Positions 8,982-17,786 are shown, counted from the first letter of the stretch. The stretch is DNA of 64,000 nt from Lacibacter cauensis (GCF_007830055.1 NZ_VLLE01000004.1:649248-713247); one strand, 5' to 3'. Numbers and translations: made by a program. Notes: generated from the sequence alone by a model not told the origin.

Positions 8982-9794
8982 TTAGATGATGAAATTAAGA
9001 GGCTCTGTAAAATCTTTTTTATCGGTAATAACAATCTGGCTCTTGGTATACGCCACACTGTGGGGTATTACACTTTCGGTAATCCAGGTATTACCGCCAA
9101 TGATACTGTCGTGACCAATGACTGTTTTACCACCAAGAATAGTACTGTTGGCATACAACACCACATTGTCTTCAATGGTGGGATGGCGTTTGGTTTGTGC
9201 ATCTTCTTTACGCACTGCTAATGCACCGAGGGTTACGCCTTGATAAATTTTTACATTCTTACCAATCACCGATGTTTCGCCGATAACCACACCCGTACCA
9301 TGATCGATAAAGAACGGACAACCAATTTGTGCTCCAGCATTAATATCAATACCTGTTTTGCTATGGGCAAGCTCACTCATAATACGTGGCAAAATGGGCA
9401 CATTCAATTTATACAAGGGATGTGTAAGCCTGTAAATCATAATGGCATAAAAACCGGGGTACGATAAAATCACTTCTTCCACAGAATAAGCTGCAGGATC
9501 AAATTCCAAAATAAGTTCTGCATCTTTTATCAAGTCTGCTTTAATTGCAGTCAATCCATTCAAATAAATATCTGTAATACCGGGCACATCCAGCTCATAC
9601 CGTTGCGATAGTGGCGTAAGTATGTCTGTAAGCTGTTTTCTGAGCGAGAGATTGGCACTGCACTGCTGTTCGGTATATGCAGCTGCATCATTTACCATTG
9701 GAAAAATGCAGTTGATCAAATCTTCTGTAAACGCAACCACTGAATTTCTCGACGGGAAATTACTGCTGAGCAGATAGCCGGGAAAAGCACTCAT
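8982..9794 (-). CDS. cysE: Serine O-acetyltransferase
   Basis: Makes O-acetylserine from serine and acetyl-CoA for the CysK reaction. 270 residues. An N-terminal helical domain (about 1-150) precedes the left-handed beta-helix domain with hexapeptide repeats; catalytic features include the DHGTGVVIGE segment and KRHPTIEDNVVLYANSTILGG split around the active site. The last residues are NFII, and a C-terminal Ile is typical for docking into CysK. First gene of the cysE-cysK operon. Confidence 0.93.
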   Translation of the reverse strand: MSAFPGYLLSSNFPSRNSVVAFTEDLINCIFPMVNDAAAYTEQQCSANLSLRKQLTDILTPLSQRYELDVPGITDIYLNGLTAIKADLIKDAELILEFDPAAYSVEEVILSYPGFYAIMIYRLTHPLYKLNVPILPRIMSELAHSKTGIDINAGAQIGCPFFIDHGTGVVIGETSVIGKNVKIYQGVTLGALAVRKEDAQTKRHPTIEDNVVLYANSTILGGKTVIGHDSIIGGNTWITESVIPHSVAYTKSQIVITDKKDFTEPLNFII

Positions 9795-9827
9795 GATCTA
9801 AAGTATTTTAAACTGCTTCCATTTTTG

Positions 9828-9861
9828 CAAACGAACGGTCAGTCATTTTCTGAAAAAACAA
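9828..9861 (-). promoter_or_regulatory. Possible cysE promoter
   Basis: On the minus strand TTCGTTTG (9835-9828) resembles TAnnTTTG with one mismatch, and a TTG lies 23 bp further upstream (9861-9859). Spacing is a little long, so the call is weak. Confidence 0.3.
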
Positions 9862-9967
9862 TCATGCGAAAGTAAGGCTTCTTTTATTTAGTCTACCAGT
9901 TTGGTTGATTTTTAGCATTTCTGCAACCCATTTTTCGCAATTATTGACAGAGAACTTACAAATTACT

Positions 9968-10324
9968 TTATTGCAGCGCCTTTTTCAAGGCTTCTACTGT
10001 TTTTTTATCGTTACCGATAAAAATGCGGTCGTCCAATATCGTTACAGGTCTTTTCAAAAAGGTATCTTCTTCCAGTATGTAGTTTTTGTAATCCTCTTCG
10101 GAAAGTTGTTTATCCTTTAAGCCAAGTTCTTTGTACTTGAGTGCACGCCTGCTGAACAGTGCTTCGTAACTGCCCGCCAGCTTTTTCATTTCTTCCAGTT
10201 GCTTTTTGGTGATCTTTTCCTCCCGGATGTTCTGCAATTCAACACCAGCCTTATCTGCACCAGTTTCTTTTATAATAGCCTGGCAGGTGGTACAATGTGC
10301 CAGGTGATACATTTTCTTCGACAT
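9968..10324 (-). CDS. ArsC/Spx family thioredoxin-fold protein
   Basis: 118 residues with the arsenate reductase-like/Spx fold. The first strand is followed by a CTTC motif (Cys11, Cys14), the redox motif position of this family, and the C-terminal part has the KRPVTILDDRIFIGND segment, matching the family RP-x-x-x-x-x-x-x-x-x-G pattern. It may act as a glutaredoxin-dependent reductase rather than a true arsenate reductase: no ars genes are nearby. Divergently oriented to the sigma factor operon. Confidence 0.75.
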   Translation of the reverse strand: MSKKMYHLAHCTTCQAIIKETGADKAGVELQNIREEKITKKQLEEMKKLAGSYEALFSRRALKYKELGLKDKQLSEEDYKNYILEEDTFLKRPVTILDDRIFIGNDKKTVEALKKALQ

Positions 10325-10400
10325 ATCAGTTTTTTCTTTTTTGCGTGTAACTTAATTCATTTTTGTACTACCTATACAATTACGTAAACCAATTGGTTGA

Positions 10401-10910
10401 ATGACCACCCGGACTGAACAGGATTTTCTGCTGCTGGTGCAGGAGCACCAAGGCATTATCAGAAAGGTATGCCATCTGTATGGCCGCAACGATGCGGACA
10501 GGGATGACCTGTACCAGGAAATTGTTATTCAACTATGGAAAGCTTTCGGCAGTTTCAGAGGCGATGCCAAGATAAGTACCTGGATGTACCGCATTGCACT
10601 CAACACGGCCATCAGCAACCTGCGCAAACAATCGAGAAAGGTGACCTTGAGTTTTCCTGAATTTATACCGAAAGACGAAGCAGAAACCTATGAAGAGAAA
10701 CTGAAAGAAGAAAAACTGCAACAGATGTATGCTGCCATAGGCCGGTTAACCGAAGTGGAAAAAGCCATTGTTATGTTGTACCTCGAAGACAAGAGCTACG
10801 ATGAAATGGAAGAGATTCTCGGTATTGGCAACGGGGCCTTGCGGGTAAAAATGAACCGCATCAAAGAAAAATTACGTTCATTAACAAAAGCCGAAGCGTA
10901 TGGAACTTGA
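10401..10910 (+). CDS. ECF-type RNA polymerase sigma factor
   Basis: 169 residues. Region 2 (about 15-85) contains the YQEIVIQLWKAF and ISTWMYRIALNTAISNLRK segments typical of ECF sigma factors, and region 4 (about 115-165) has a helix-turn-helix DKSYDEMEEILGIGNGALRVKMNRIKEKL (cut: ILGIGNGALRVKMNRI). It likely directs transcription of its own operon and other targets in response to an envelope signal. The stop overlaps the next start by 11 bp, so the downstream membrane protein is translationally coupled and is the probable anti-sigma factor. Confidence 0.9.
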   Translation: MTTRTEQDFLLLVQEHQGIIRKVCHLYGRNDADRDDLYQEIVIQLWKAFGSFRGDAKISTWMYRIALNTAISNLRKQSRKVTLSFPEFIPKDEAETYEEKLKEEKLQQMYAAIGRLTEVEKAIVMLYLEDKSYDEMEEILGIGNGALRVKMNRIKEKLRSLTKAEAYGT

Positions 10911-11523
10911 TCAGCTAAAAGAAATGTGGGGCAAGGTTGACAGCAGTACGCAGACTTCTGAACAGGAGCTGCAGGCTATGCTGCAGAAAAAATCAAAAAG
11001 TCCTATTGCAAAAATGAAACGCAATCTCACCATCGAAATGTGGGTGGTGGTGGTATTGTACCTGTGGATCATCATTGATTATATCATCAGCTTCAAAGGA
11101 CTTATTCTGATGATTCCTTTACTGTTCTTCTTAATTGGTGTGGGTTTTATTGTGTATTACATTCGCAAACGTAAACTGCTGCACCAAATGGAATGTGTTA
11201 CCTGCGAAGTAAAAAGCAACCTGCAGCAACAGTTGCAAATTCTTGAAAAATATATTCGCTTTTACCTTTTAGCAGGAACAGCATTGGTACCCATTACCAT
11301 CATTCTTATGTGTACAGTTTTGTTTTTCTATGCGCCGGAAGTTCAGCAAGTAAGAGCTAAACAATCGGTTCCTTACGGATATTTTTTGCTGGCAATCGTT
11401 ATTATTTCAGTCATTCTTACTGTACCGGTTTATTTCTTAAACAAATGGTATGTGCGTAAGCTCTATGGTCAGCATGCAGAAAAACTGAAACAGATTGTAA
11501 ACGAAATGAATGAAGAAGAATAA
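10900..11523 (+). CDS. Membrane protein, probable anti-sigma factor partner
   Basis: 207 residues. A cytoplasmic N-terminal stretch of about 40 residues is followed by hydrophobic segments near 47-62, 66-90, 123-145 and 161-182, then a charged C-terminal tail. It has no recognised anti-sigma zinc motif or ASD that I can identify. The case for an anti-sigma role rests on the 11-bp overlap with the ECF sigma gene and on its membrane location; this is inference. It is followed after 12 bp by the TraB-like gene. Confidence 0.65.
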   Translation: MELDQLKEMWGKVDSSTQTSEQELQAMLQKKSKSPIAKMKRNLTIEMWVVVVLYLWIIIDYIISFKGLILMIPLLFFLIGVGFIVYYIRKRKLLHQMECVTCEVKSNLQQQLQILEKYIRFYLLAGTALVPITIILMCTVLFFYAPEVQQVRAKQSVPYGYFLLAIVIISVILTVPVYFLNKWYVRKLYGQHAEKLKQIVNEMNEEE

Positions 11524-11535
11524 AAATTAAAGAAC

Positions 11536-12399
11536 ATGAAAAAAACATTTGTGCTTTTACTGGCCATAATTGTTAGCTGTACCGGGTTTGGACAAACAAA
11601 AAACGAAACGAGTTTGCTTTGGGAAATAAGCGGCAAAAATCTGAAGCAGCCTTCGTACCTGTTCGGCACGGTACACATCATTTGTAAAGAAGATTTCTTT
11701 TTACCTGAAATTGTACGCACAAAGTTTTCAGCAGCCCATGAAGTGTTTCTTGAGCTGGATATGGACGACCCGGCCATGATGATGAAAATGATGTCGCTGA
11801 TGCAGTTGCCCAAAGGTCAAACCATTAAACAGTTGTTTGGCGACAGTGCATTTGCTGCCTTCGATAAAAAGTACCAGAAAATTACCGGTATGTCGGCCGC
11901 ACTGTTCAATACGTTTAAACCGCTTATGCTCATGAGCATGCTTACCGAAAAATCGTTAAGCTGTTCCGGCAGAGAATCGTACGAACAAACATTCATCGCC
12001 ATGGCTGCTAAAGAAAAAAAAGATATTAAGGGTCTCGAAAAAATTGAAGACCAGATTGCGGTATTCGATGGTATTCCCGACAGTGTTGAAATTGCCAACC
12101 TGCAAACTATGGTTGCAAATTTTGATAAAAGCATCGAAGAGTTTAAGAAACTTATTACAGTCTATAAATCGCAGGATGTGGAAGCAATTTTTAATCTTAC
12201 AGCAGCATCGCCTGAATTGATGGAAGCACAAAACGACCTGCTGGTAAAACGCAACAACAACTGGATTCCTGTTATGCAAAACAACATGGAAACAGGGGCG
12301 TGTTTTTTTGCTGTAGGTGCTGCACACCTTGGCGGCGACATCGGCGTTATTAACTTACTGCGTAAAAAGGGCTATACTGTTAAGCCCGTTAAACTATAA
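11536..12399 (+). CDS. TraB/GumN family protein, exported
   Basis: 287 residues. The N-terminus is hydrophobic with a possible lipobox (IVSC, Cys15) or a signal peptidase I site after GFGQ. The mature protein begins with LLWEISGKNLKQPSYLFGTVH, split here as the family's SYLFGTVH (40-47), and ends with VGAAHLGGDIGVINLL, the second conserved His motif of TraB/GumN. Related proteins are thought to be metal-dependent proteases or pheromone inhibitors. Third gene of the sigma factor operon, so it may be part of the regulated envelope response. Confidence 0.85.
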   Translation: MKKTFVLLLAIIVSCTGFGQTKNETSLLWEISGKNLKQPSYLFGTVHIICKEDFFLPEIVRTKFSAAHEVFLELDMDDPAMMMKMMSLMQLPKGQTIKQLFGDSAFAAFDKKYQKITGMSAALFNTFKPLMLMSMLTEKSLSCSGRESYEQTFIAMAAKEKKDIKGLEKIEDQIAVFDGIPDSVEIANLQTMVANFDKSIEEFKKLITVYKSQDVEAIFNLTAASPELMEAQNDLLVKRNNNWIPVMQNNMETGACFFAVGAAHLGGDIGVINLLRKKGYTVKPVKL

Positions 12400-12440
12400 A
12401 TCACCACCACACCATTACCTTATTTTCAACGTATCAAACG

Positions 12441-12467
12441 AGCGGGTGTAAAACACCCGCTTTTTTT
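12441..12467 (+). terminator. Terminator of the sigma factor operon
   Basis: Stem AGCGGGTG / CACCCGCT with a five-base loop, followed by seven T (12461-12467). The next gene's longest frame starts right after the T run, which argues for a later start. Confidence 0.85.
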
Positions 12468-12479
12468 ATGCAGGCACTT

Positions 12480-12487
12480 TATCTTCG
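12480..12487 (+). promoter_or_regulatory. -7 box of ModF-like gene (leaderless start)
   Basis: TATCTTCG fits TAnnTTTG with one mismatch and lies exactly 4 nt before ATG 12492. I see no TTG at the expected -33 position. Confidence 0.5.
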
Positions 12488-12491
12488 TGGT

Positions 12492-13712
12492 ATGCAGCAC
12501 GTGGGTATTTTTCTTACAAACACATACAACAAACAACTGCTTATTCAGCAATTGCTCGAAAAAAAAGCAACAGATCAGTTGGGTATTACAGCCGCATCCA
12601 CTGTTCAGCTTTTTTCGGGCTATACTGTACAGCAATATTTATTAGAAGAAGATATTCATGGTTATTGTGGTATTGAAGCAACTCGTGTACAAACACTCCG
12701 TTCCATGTCGAGCGGTGAACAGAAAAAAGTATTGCTGCATCATTTACTTACTTTACAACCCGATGTGTTAGTGCTGGATAATGTGTTTGACAATTTAGAT
12801 ATTGCTACACAGGAAGCATTAAAAGAACAGTTGCACAATGCTTCCAACAGCATCTGTTTCATTCAATTGGCACATCGAAAGAAAGATTTACTTGCGTTTA
12901 TTGCAAACCGCCTAACGCCTTCTGCAGAAGGAATATTTGTGCCGTTCAACGAATCGATTGCTGAAACTGCTTCAACCGAAGAAGCTATTGTACCTGCGCC
13001 CTTGCAGCAATACAATCTTACCAGCGACGAACTCGTTCGCTTTACCGATGTGCATGTAAGCTATGATGGGCGACAGGTATTGCAACACATCAACTGGACC
13101 ATCAACAGAGGTGAGTTCTGGCAATTGAAAGGGCCTAACGGATCGGGTAAAACAACGTTGCTTACCATGATCACCGGTGATAATGTAAAAGGTTATGGTC
13201 AGCAGCTGTTTTTGTTCGGCCGAAAAAAAGGAAGCGGTGAAACCGTGTGGAGCATTAAAGAAAAAGTAGGCTACCTCACGCCGGCTATGACTGATCTGTT
13301 TGCTACAAGACATACATTGCTGCAAATGATTGTATCGGGTTATCTCGATCAGATTGGTTTGTACACCGTGCCCAGCGATATGCAGTTACGCTCAGCGCTC
13401 GAATGGTTACACATGCTGCAATTAGAGCAAAAGGCCAATTTGCCATTTAATAAACTTACACAGGGCGAACAACGGCTGGCATTAATTGCAAGGGCAATGG
13501 TCAAGCATCCGCCTATTCTGATTTTAGATGAACCGTTGATGGGTTTAGATGATGCGAATGCTACCAAAGTAATTCAACTCATCAATAAACTGGCAGCAGA
13601 AACAACATCGGCTGTGTTATATGTCTCGCATCAAACAGAGCCGGGTTTGCAGGTGCAAAAAGTATTTGAGCTGGTGAAAACGGAGAATGGTTCTGTTGGA
13701 AAAGTTATTTGA
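12492..13712 (+). CDS. ModF-like ATPase with two ABC domains
   Basis: 406 residues from ATG 12492. The frame is open from ATG 12468, but that codon abuts a terminator, while 12492 follows a -7 box. The C-terminal ABC domain is complete: Walker A GPNGSGKTT (214-222), signature TQGEQ (323-327), Walker B LILDEP (343-348) and SHQ switch. The N-terminal domain keeps a signature-like SSGEQ (73-77) but has no Walker A, and its Walker B ends LVLDN (93-97) instead of Asp-Glu. So it resembles ModF/PhrA proteins with a degenerate first half. No permease gene is adjacent; the substrate or role is unknown. Confidence 0.78.
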   Translation: MQHVGIFLTNTYNKQLLIQQLLEKKATDQLGITAASTVQLFSGYTVQQYLLEEDIHGYCGIEATRVQTLRSMSSGEQKKVLLHHLLTLQPDVLVLDNVFDNLDIATQEALKEQLHNASNSICFIQLAHRKKDLLAFIANRLTPSAEGIFVPFNESIAETASTEEAIVPAPLQQYNLTSDELVRFTDVHVSYDGRQVLQHINWTINRGEFWQLKGPNGSGKTTLLTMITGDNVKGYGQQLFLFGRKKGSGETVWSIKEKVGYLTPAMTDLFATRHTLLQMIVSGYLDQIGLYTVPSDMQLRSALEWLHMLQLEQKANLPFNKLTQGEQRLALIARAMVKHPPILILDEPLMGLDDANATKVIQLINKLAAETTSAVLYVSHQTEPGLQVQKVFELVKTENGSVGKVI

Positions 13713-13920
13713 ACCACATGAAAATCTAATGTCCAAAAAACTCAAGTTAGAAGGCACAAGAAACAAGGCTCAAGGAAGTAAAGCCCAAATGATAAAAAAC
13801 AAAATCCAAGAAATAAAAGCGCATACCGGCAGCTTACACTTCAGAGTATAAATAAATAAACAAGCAACCGGTAACTTGTAACCTGCAACAAATCCTACAT
13901 CAGACATCCTAAATCAGACA
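13713..13920. other. Non-coding stretch with degenerate short repeats
   Basis: This 208-bp gap holds no gene. It is A-rich and contains loosely repeated words (ACAAGAAACAAGG-like) and the direct repeat ATCAGACATC at 13899-13908 and 13913-13922, 14 bp apart, the second copy running into the end of the esterase gene. No clear terminator was seen. Confidence 0.4.
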
Positions 13921-14652
13921 TCAAAATCTTGTTTCCAAATAATGCGGCAACAATGCACGCCAGGTATTCCAGTCGTGTGGCCACTCTTGCCCCCAAATAT
14001 CCAGTTCGTAGTTAATGCCCTTGTCGTATAAAATTTTTGCAAACCTTCCGGCACTCGATGGATCTTCGTATGCACCACTTCCGCTGAACAAATGAATATG
14101 ATTGCTGTGCCGTATCTGTTCCAGTATTGCATGATCGGTTAAGTTGGGCATGTAATGCATCGGTGAATTATAGTACACCTGCTCATCGTAATAGCCTTTG
14201 GTATATTCCATCAAATCGTACACACCACTCATGGCAATAACGCCATTGATCAGATCGGGTCGTTTCAAAAACAAATTCATACTGTGCAATGCACCAAACG
14301 AAGCACCACAGGTAATGATGGGTGTATCGAACGAAGTATTGGTTTTAATAAACGGCACTACTTCATTAAAAATATATTCGTTGAACTGGTTCTGGCGAAT
14401 GGCTTTGTGCGCCGGCTCCATTTCGTTGTTCATCCAGCTTTCGGTATTAATGCTGTTAACGGAGTACACTTTTACCTTCCCTGCTTCGATCCATGGACTG
14501 ATCGCATCGATCAACTGAAAACGTTCATACTCCAGGTAATCAGCCGCAGCAGTAGGCACCAGCAACAAGGCAAAACCATAGTGACCATAAATAGCAACGG
14601 GCATGTCTTTATTTAAAGCGGGACTGTACCACCCGGTTAATTCTCTCTGCAT
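13921..14652 (-). CDS. Alpha/beta hydrolase, putative esterase family
   Basis: 243 residues without signal peptide. The nucleophile elbow is CGASFGALHS (Ser118), and a late His226 lies in EWPHDWNTW; with an Asp near 190-200 they would make the catalytic triad. The layout matches the esterase-D-like putative esterase family that hydrolyses short ester substrates. Monocistronic by context, reading toward the ModF-like gene. The natural substrate is unknown. Confidence 0.82.
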   Translation of the reverse strand: MQRELTGWYSPALNKDMPVAIYGHYGFALLLVPTAAADYLEYERFQLIDAISPWIEAGKVKVYSVNSINTESWMNNEMEPAHKAIRQNQFNEYIFNEVVPFIKTNTSFDTPIITCGASFGALHSMNLFLKRPDLINGVIAMSGVYDLMEYTKGYYDEQVYYNSPMHYMPNLTDHAILEQIRHSNHIHLFSGSGAYEDPSSAGRFAKILYDKGINYELDIWGQEWPHDWNTWRALLPHYLETRF

Positions 14653-14756
14653 AAAATAAGTTTTGTAATAGGCATAGCAGTATTGCTATCTACCTTTATT
14701 GAAGATAAATGATAAGTACTGCCTGCACAAAAGGAAAAACTAAAAAAGTACAACGA

Positions 14757-15266
14757 TTATTTTCCGCCGCCCGGAGCCGAACCCATCATTGATACATCTC
14801 TGTCGAACATATACAAACCACTTTTATCGCCGCCAATGAGTTTGAGCTTATCCATGATCTGGCGTGCCAGAGCTTCCTCTTCTATCTGTTCGCTTACATA
14901 CCACTGTAAAAAGTTATGCGTGGTGTAGTCTTTTTCTTTTAAACAAATATCTACCAGGCGGTTTATTTCGGTGCTCACCAGTATTTCATGATCGTGCACC
15001 TGCTGAAAAAGCTCTTTCACTCCTTTGTATTTTGCAGAAGGTGCTTTCAGCTGCGGAATAATACCATGGCCTCCACGTTCGTTGATAAACTTTACCAGCT
15101 TCAGCATGTGCAGGCGCTCCTCATCGCTGTGTTTGTACAAAAATGCGGCAATACCACTGTAGCCTTCTACTTCGGCCCAGCTGGCCATGGCTAAATAAAT
15201 CTGCGACGATTCTGCCTCGAGCAACACCTGCTCGTTCAAGGCCTTTTCAATTTTCGGGGATAGCAT
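14757..15266 (-). CDS. ftnA: Non-haem ferritin
   Basis: 169 residues. Four-helix bundle iron storage protein. All ferroxidase ligands of the FtnA type are in register: Glu17, Glu50, His53 (DEERLH), Glu94 and Gln127, plus the third-site residues Glu126, Glu129 and Glu130 in SEQIEEEAL. It oxidises Fe(II) and stores Fe(III) in a 24-mer. The Gly-rich tail (SAPGGGK) is slightly long. It stands alone. It lies next to the divergent Nfu-type Fe-S scaffold gene, which suggests a small iron-handling neighbourhood. Confidence 0.93.
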   Translation of the reverse strand: MLSPKIEKALNEQVLLEAESSQIYLAMASWAEVEGYSGIAAFLYKHSDEERLHMLKLVKFINERGGHGIIPQLKAPSAKYKGVKELFQQVHDHEILVSTEINRLVDICLKEKDYTTHNFLQWYVSEQIEEEALARQIMDKLKLIGGDKSGLYMFDRDVSMMGSAPGGGK

Positions 15267-15376
15267 AGTGTCTGTTTTTAGTTCTTGTAAGTTACGATAA
15301 CGGGAGAATTTTGCCTGTAAACCGTCATAAATCTGCTAAAATGCGAAAACCACAACCAAACTCTGCCGTTTGTTGT

Positions 15377-15384
15377 TAAATTTG
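15377..15384 (+). promoter_or_regulatory. -7 box of nfu gene
   Basis: TAAATTTG matches TAnnTTTG exactly, 20 nt before ATG 15405. No TTG at the expected -33 position was found. Confidence 0.45.
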
Positions 15385-15404
15385 CAGCTTAAAGTTTCAT
15401 TACT

Positions 15405-16001
15405 ATGATTCAGACAGGAAACCCCGTTATCAGTATCTATACAGAAATGACGCCAAACCCGGAAACCATGAAGTTTGTGGCCAACAAACTACTGTACCCC
15501 GGTAAAAGCATCGATTTCCCCGAAGTATCTACCGCCGATGCTTCGCCCCTGGCGCAGGAACTCTTTGGTTTTCCGTTTGTGAAAGCCGTGTTCATTGCCA
15601 GCAATTTTGTTACACTTACCCGTTCAACACCCGATACGGAGTGGCAGGAACTGATTCCTACCGTACGCCAGTTTTTGAAAGACTACCTCGAAGAAGGTAA
15701 GCCGGTAATTGACGAATCGAAAGTGGTTGAACCGGTGAAGGAAGAAGTGGTGTTGAGTGGCGATGAAAGCGATGTGGTAAAACGCATCCAGGAAATTTTG
15801 GAGAACTATGTAAAGCCTGCGGTTGAAATGGACGGCGGTGCCATCCAGTTCAAAAGCTTTAAAGATGGAAAAGTGAATCTGGCATTGCAGGGAAGCTGCA
15901 GCGGATGTCCTTCATCGATGATTACACTAAAAGCGGGTATTGAAGGAATGATGAAGCGCATGATTCCTGAAGTAGAAGAAGTGGTGGCAGAAGCAGAATA
16001 A
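15405..16001 (+). CDS. NifU-like Fe-S cluster scaffold protein (Nfu type)
   Basis: 198 residues. An Nfu N-terminal domain (about 10-100, TEMTPNPETMKFVANK) is joined by an acidic linker to a NifU C-terminal domain (about 120-198) with the cluster-binding CSGC at Cys165 and Cys168 within QGSCSGCPSS. Such proteins receive a 4Fe-4S cluster and pass it to target enzymes. It has its own promoter and terminator. Confidence 0.9.
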   Translation: MIQTGNPVISIYTEMTPNPETMKFVANKLLYPGKSIDFPEVSTADASPLAQELFGFPFVKAVFIASNFVTLTRSTPDTEWQELIPTVRQFLKDYLEEGKPVIDESKVVEPVKEEVVLSGDESDVVKRIQEILENYVKPAVEMDGGAIQFKSFKDGKVNLALQGSCSGCPSSMITLKAGIEGMMKRMIPEVEEVVAEAE

Positions 16002-16043
16002 TTCTGAACCGTGATTTAAACGAGTTATTGATTGATAAGATTG

Positions 16044-16074
16044 AAGCGTTGCATGAAAGTGCAGCGCTTTTTTG
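16044..16074 (+). terminator. Rho-independent terminator after nfu
   Basis: AAGCGTTGCA (16044-16053), six-base loop, TGCAGCGCTT (16060-16069), one G-U pair, followed by a run of T. Confidence 0.75.
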
Positions 16075-16140
16075 TTTTAAGTTATTGTTTTGAAAAGTAA
16101 TTCTATTTTACAACTCAAATACTTAAACCAAAAGCCGAAG

Positions 16141-17055
16141 ATGAGACCAGTGTTATTGCTATTACTATTAATATCGACCTTTTTTAACAACGGGTATGCG
16201 TGCTTAAATGGGGAAATTAAAGAACTTAAAGATGGCACGGGTGTATATGAAGACAAGCCTGGAAATGTTCCCTATGGACACATGTTTTATAGTGATGAAA
16301 CATTTCAAAAGGCTTTAAAACGTTTTGATAGCCTTTATAAAACCACAAAGGACTTGGACTATCTTTCGGACCAAGGATTATTGCTCATTTTACTTAAGCG
16401 ATATCAGGAAGCCATCAATTTATATCTTGAATTAGAAAGAATCAAGCCAAACAGATATTCAACTGCATCAAATCTTGGAACGGCTTATGAACTTATTGGA
16501 CAAAATGAAAATGCATTAAAGTGGATTCAAAAAGCTGTTGCAATTAATCCCAGATCGCATAATCATTCCGAGTGGATTCATGTTAAAATTTTAGAAGCTA
16601 AAATAAAAGGCGAGCAATTTTATAACACAGCTTTTTTGCTAAATACCGATTTTGGATCTGATCTTTTACCAAATTCAACCTTGAAGAAAATCCAATTAAC
16701 AAAGCTTTTAAATGCACTATATTATCAATTAAATGAAAGAGTCTCATTTGTAAAGCCTAAAGAAAAGATTATTGCTCAACTCTTATTCGATTTGGGAAAT
16801 GTGGCCTTTTTGCTGGGAAACCTTGATGATGCAGTCACAGACTATGAGCTGGCAAAAAAATACGGATTTTCGGGCCAGCTGATTGAGTCGAGAATTAAAG
16901 AGGCTAGTAGACTTCATAAACTACCAGCCGAAGGTTTAAAAAAAGTAGTAAAGACCAGGGTCAAGCCAGACTACACAACTGCAATTATTGCTGTAGCTGC
17001 TGCAGTAATTTTGTTGGTAATACTAAATATCAAAAAACAAAAAGTCAAAAATTAA
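16141..17055 (+). CDS. TPR repeat protein, exported
   Basis: 304 residues from ATG 16141 (MRPVLLLLLLIST), giving a clean signal peptide; the frame is open from 16090 but the extra residues are not signal-like. TPR-like helices are visible at about 65-140, with a classic AIN..L.RIKPNRYSTASNLG-type turn and ALKWIQKAVAINP, and again at 225-255 (NLDDAVTDYELAKKYG). A C-terminal hydrophobic segment (TAIIAVAAAVILLVIL) is followed by Lys/Asn, suggesting a membrane anchor. The region is more AT-rich than its neighbours, so it may be a later acquisition. Function unknown. Confidence 0.7.
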   Translation: MRPVLLLLLLISTFFNNGYACLNGEIKELKDGTGVYEDKPGNVPYGHMFYSDETFQKALKRFDSLYKTTKDLDYLSDQGLLLILLKRYQEAINLYLELERIKPNRYSTASNLGTAYELIGQNENALKWIQKAVAINPRSHNHSEWIHVKILEAKIKGEQFYNTAFLLNTDFGSDLLPNSTLKKIQLTKLLNALYYQLNERVSFVKPKEKIIAQLLFDLGNVAFLLGNLDDAVTDYELAKKYGFSGQLIESRIKEASRLHKLPAEGLKKVVKTRVKPDYTTAIIAVAAAVILLVILNIKKQKVKN

Positions 17056-17102
17056 TTTGCCGTTGTTGGTCGCCTGACCAACAAAAAATCGAAAACATAC
17101 CC

Positions 17103-17786
17103 ATGTTCATCACCCGCAAAGCAATTGTTCAATCAAAACCCATTGTCGGTTCGGAAATAACCAAACTGCAAAAAGCTTTTTTTGATGAAGAGTTATTGCA
17201 GGAGTATAAACAAGATGGCGAAGAACAATTATACCGGGATATGTTCGATTGTGTACATGATGCAACTGCAGAATACAAAACAAGCAACAGCATCATTGGA
17301 CTTGATCATACAGACATCAACAGTTATACAACAGTATTAAGTAACAAACTGAAAGAACTGTTTCAGGCAATTGGTGCAGATGAAGTTTATATTCTTTCGC
17401 ACCTGAAACTTGATTTGTTCGGAAACAGGGATAATCAGTTTAAACCTTTGGCGAAAGCCTATGAAAAACTGGAGGCCATTACCGGACAAACAAGTTATAA
17501 AGAAGCGTTTCATATCAACATCAACCAACTGCAACAGTTCATCGATATTATCTTCTGGCTTATCCGTTGCGATCCAGCCGTACCTGAATATATTTTCTTC
17601 TTTGCCGGCAACGAAAAGCTGGAGTTGTTTCTGTGCAAATACGGCAACATTCATCTTACAGAAATCGGTAACGTACAACTAACCAAAGAAGTACTTGCAG
17701 CAATGGGCTGGCAAGTAATAGATGGACCGGAATACGACCGCTTTTCAAACGATGGCGCAATTGAAGGGCGACAGATAAATTTATAA
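17103..17786 (+). CDS. Protein of unknown function
   Basis: 227 residues, no signal peptide or membrane segment. I do not recognise a family. It is acidic, mostly helical by composition, with a hydrophobic core segment (FIDIIFWLIRCDP) around 140-152 followed by EYIFFFAGNEKLELFLCKYGN, which looks like alternating strands. It follows the TPR gene by 47 bp, and a small hairpin (GTTGGTC-GCCT-GACCAAC) sits in between. The C-terminal residues (ATG start at 17103 is the first in frame) give no domain clue. Confidence 0.6.
   Translation: MFITRKAIVQSKPIVGSEITKLQKAFFDEELLQEYKQDGEEQLYRDMFDCVHDATAEYKTSNSIIGLDHTDINSYTTVLSNKLKELFQAIGADEVYILSHLKLDLFGNRDNQFKPLAKAYEKLEAITGQTSYKEAFHININQLQQFIDIIFWLIRCDPAVPEYIFFFAGNEKLELFLCKYGNIHLTEIGNVQLTKEVLAAMGWQVIDGPEYDRFSNDGAIEGRQINL

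Noticed and set aside
9968-10324. Arsenic resistance locus, suggested by the ArsC-like gene
   Set aside because: No arsB, acr3 or ars regulator nearby; the ArsR at 48.4 kb is in an SRPBCC operon.
10358-10365. CATTTTTG considered as the sigma factor operon's -7 box
   Set aside because: The nearest TTG is only 14 bp upstream and the leader fit is poor; promoter left unassigned.
17065-17082. Hairpin GTTGGTC-GCCT-GACCAAC considered as a terminator of the TPR gene
   Set aside because: Followed by A, not T, on the plus strand, so it is not a standard terminator.
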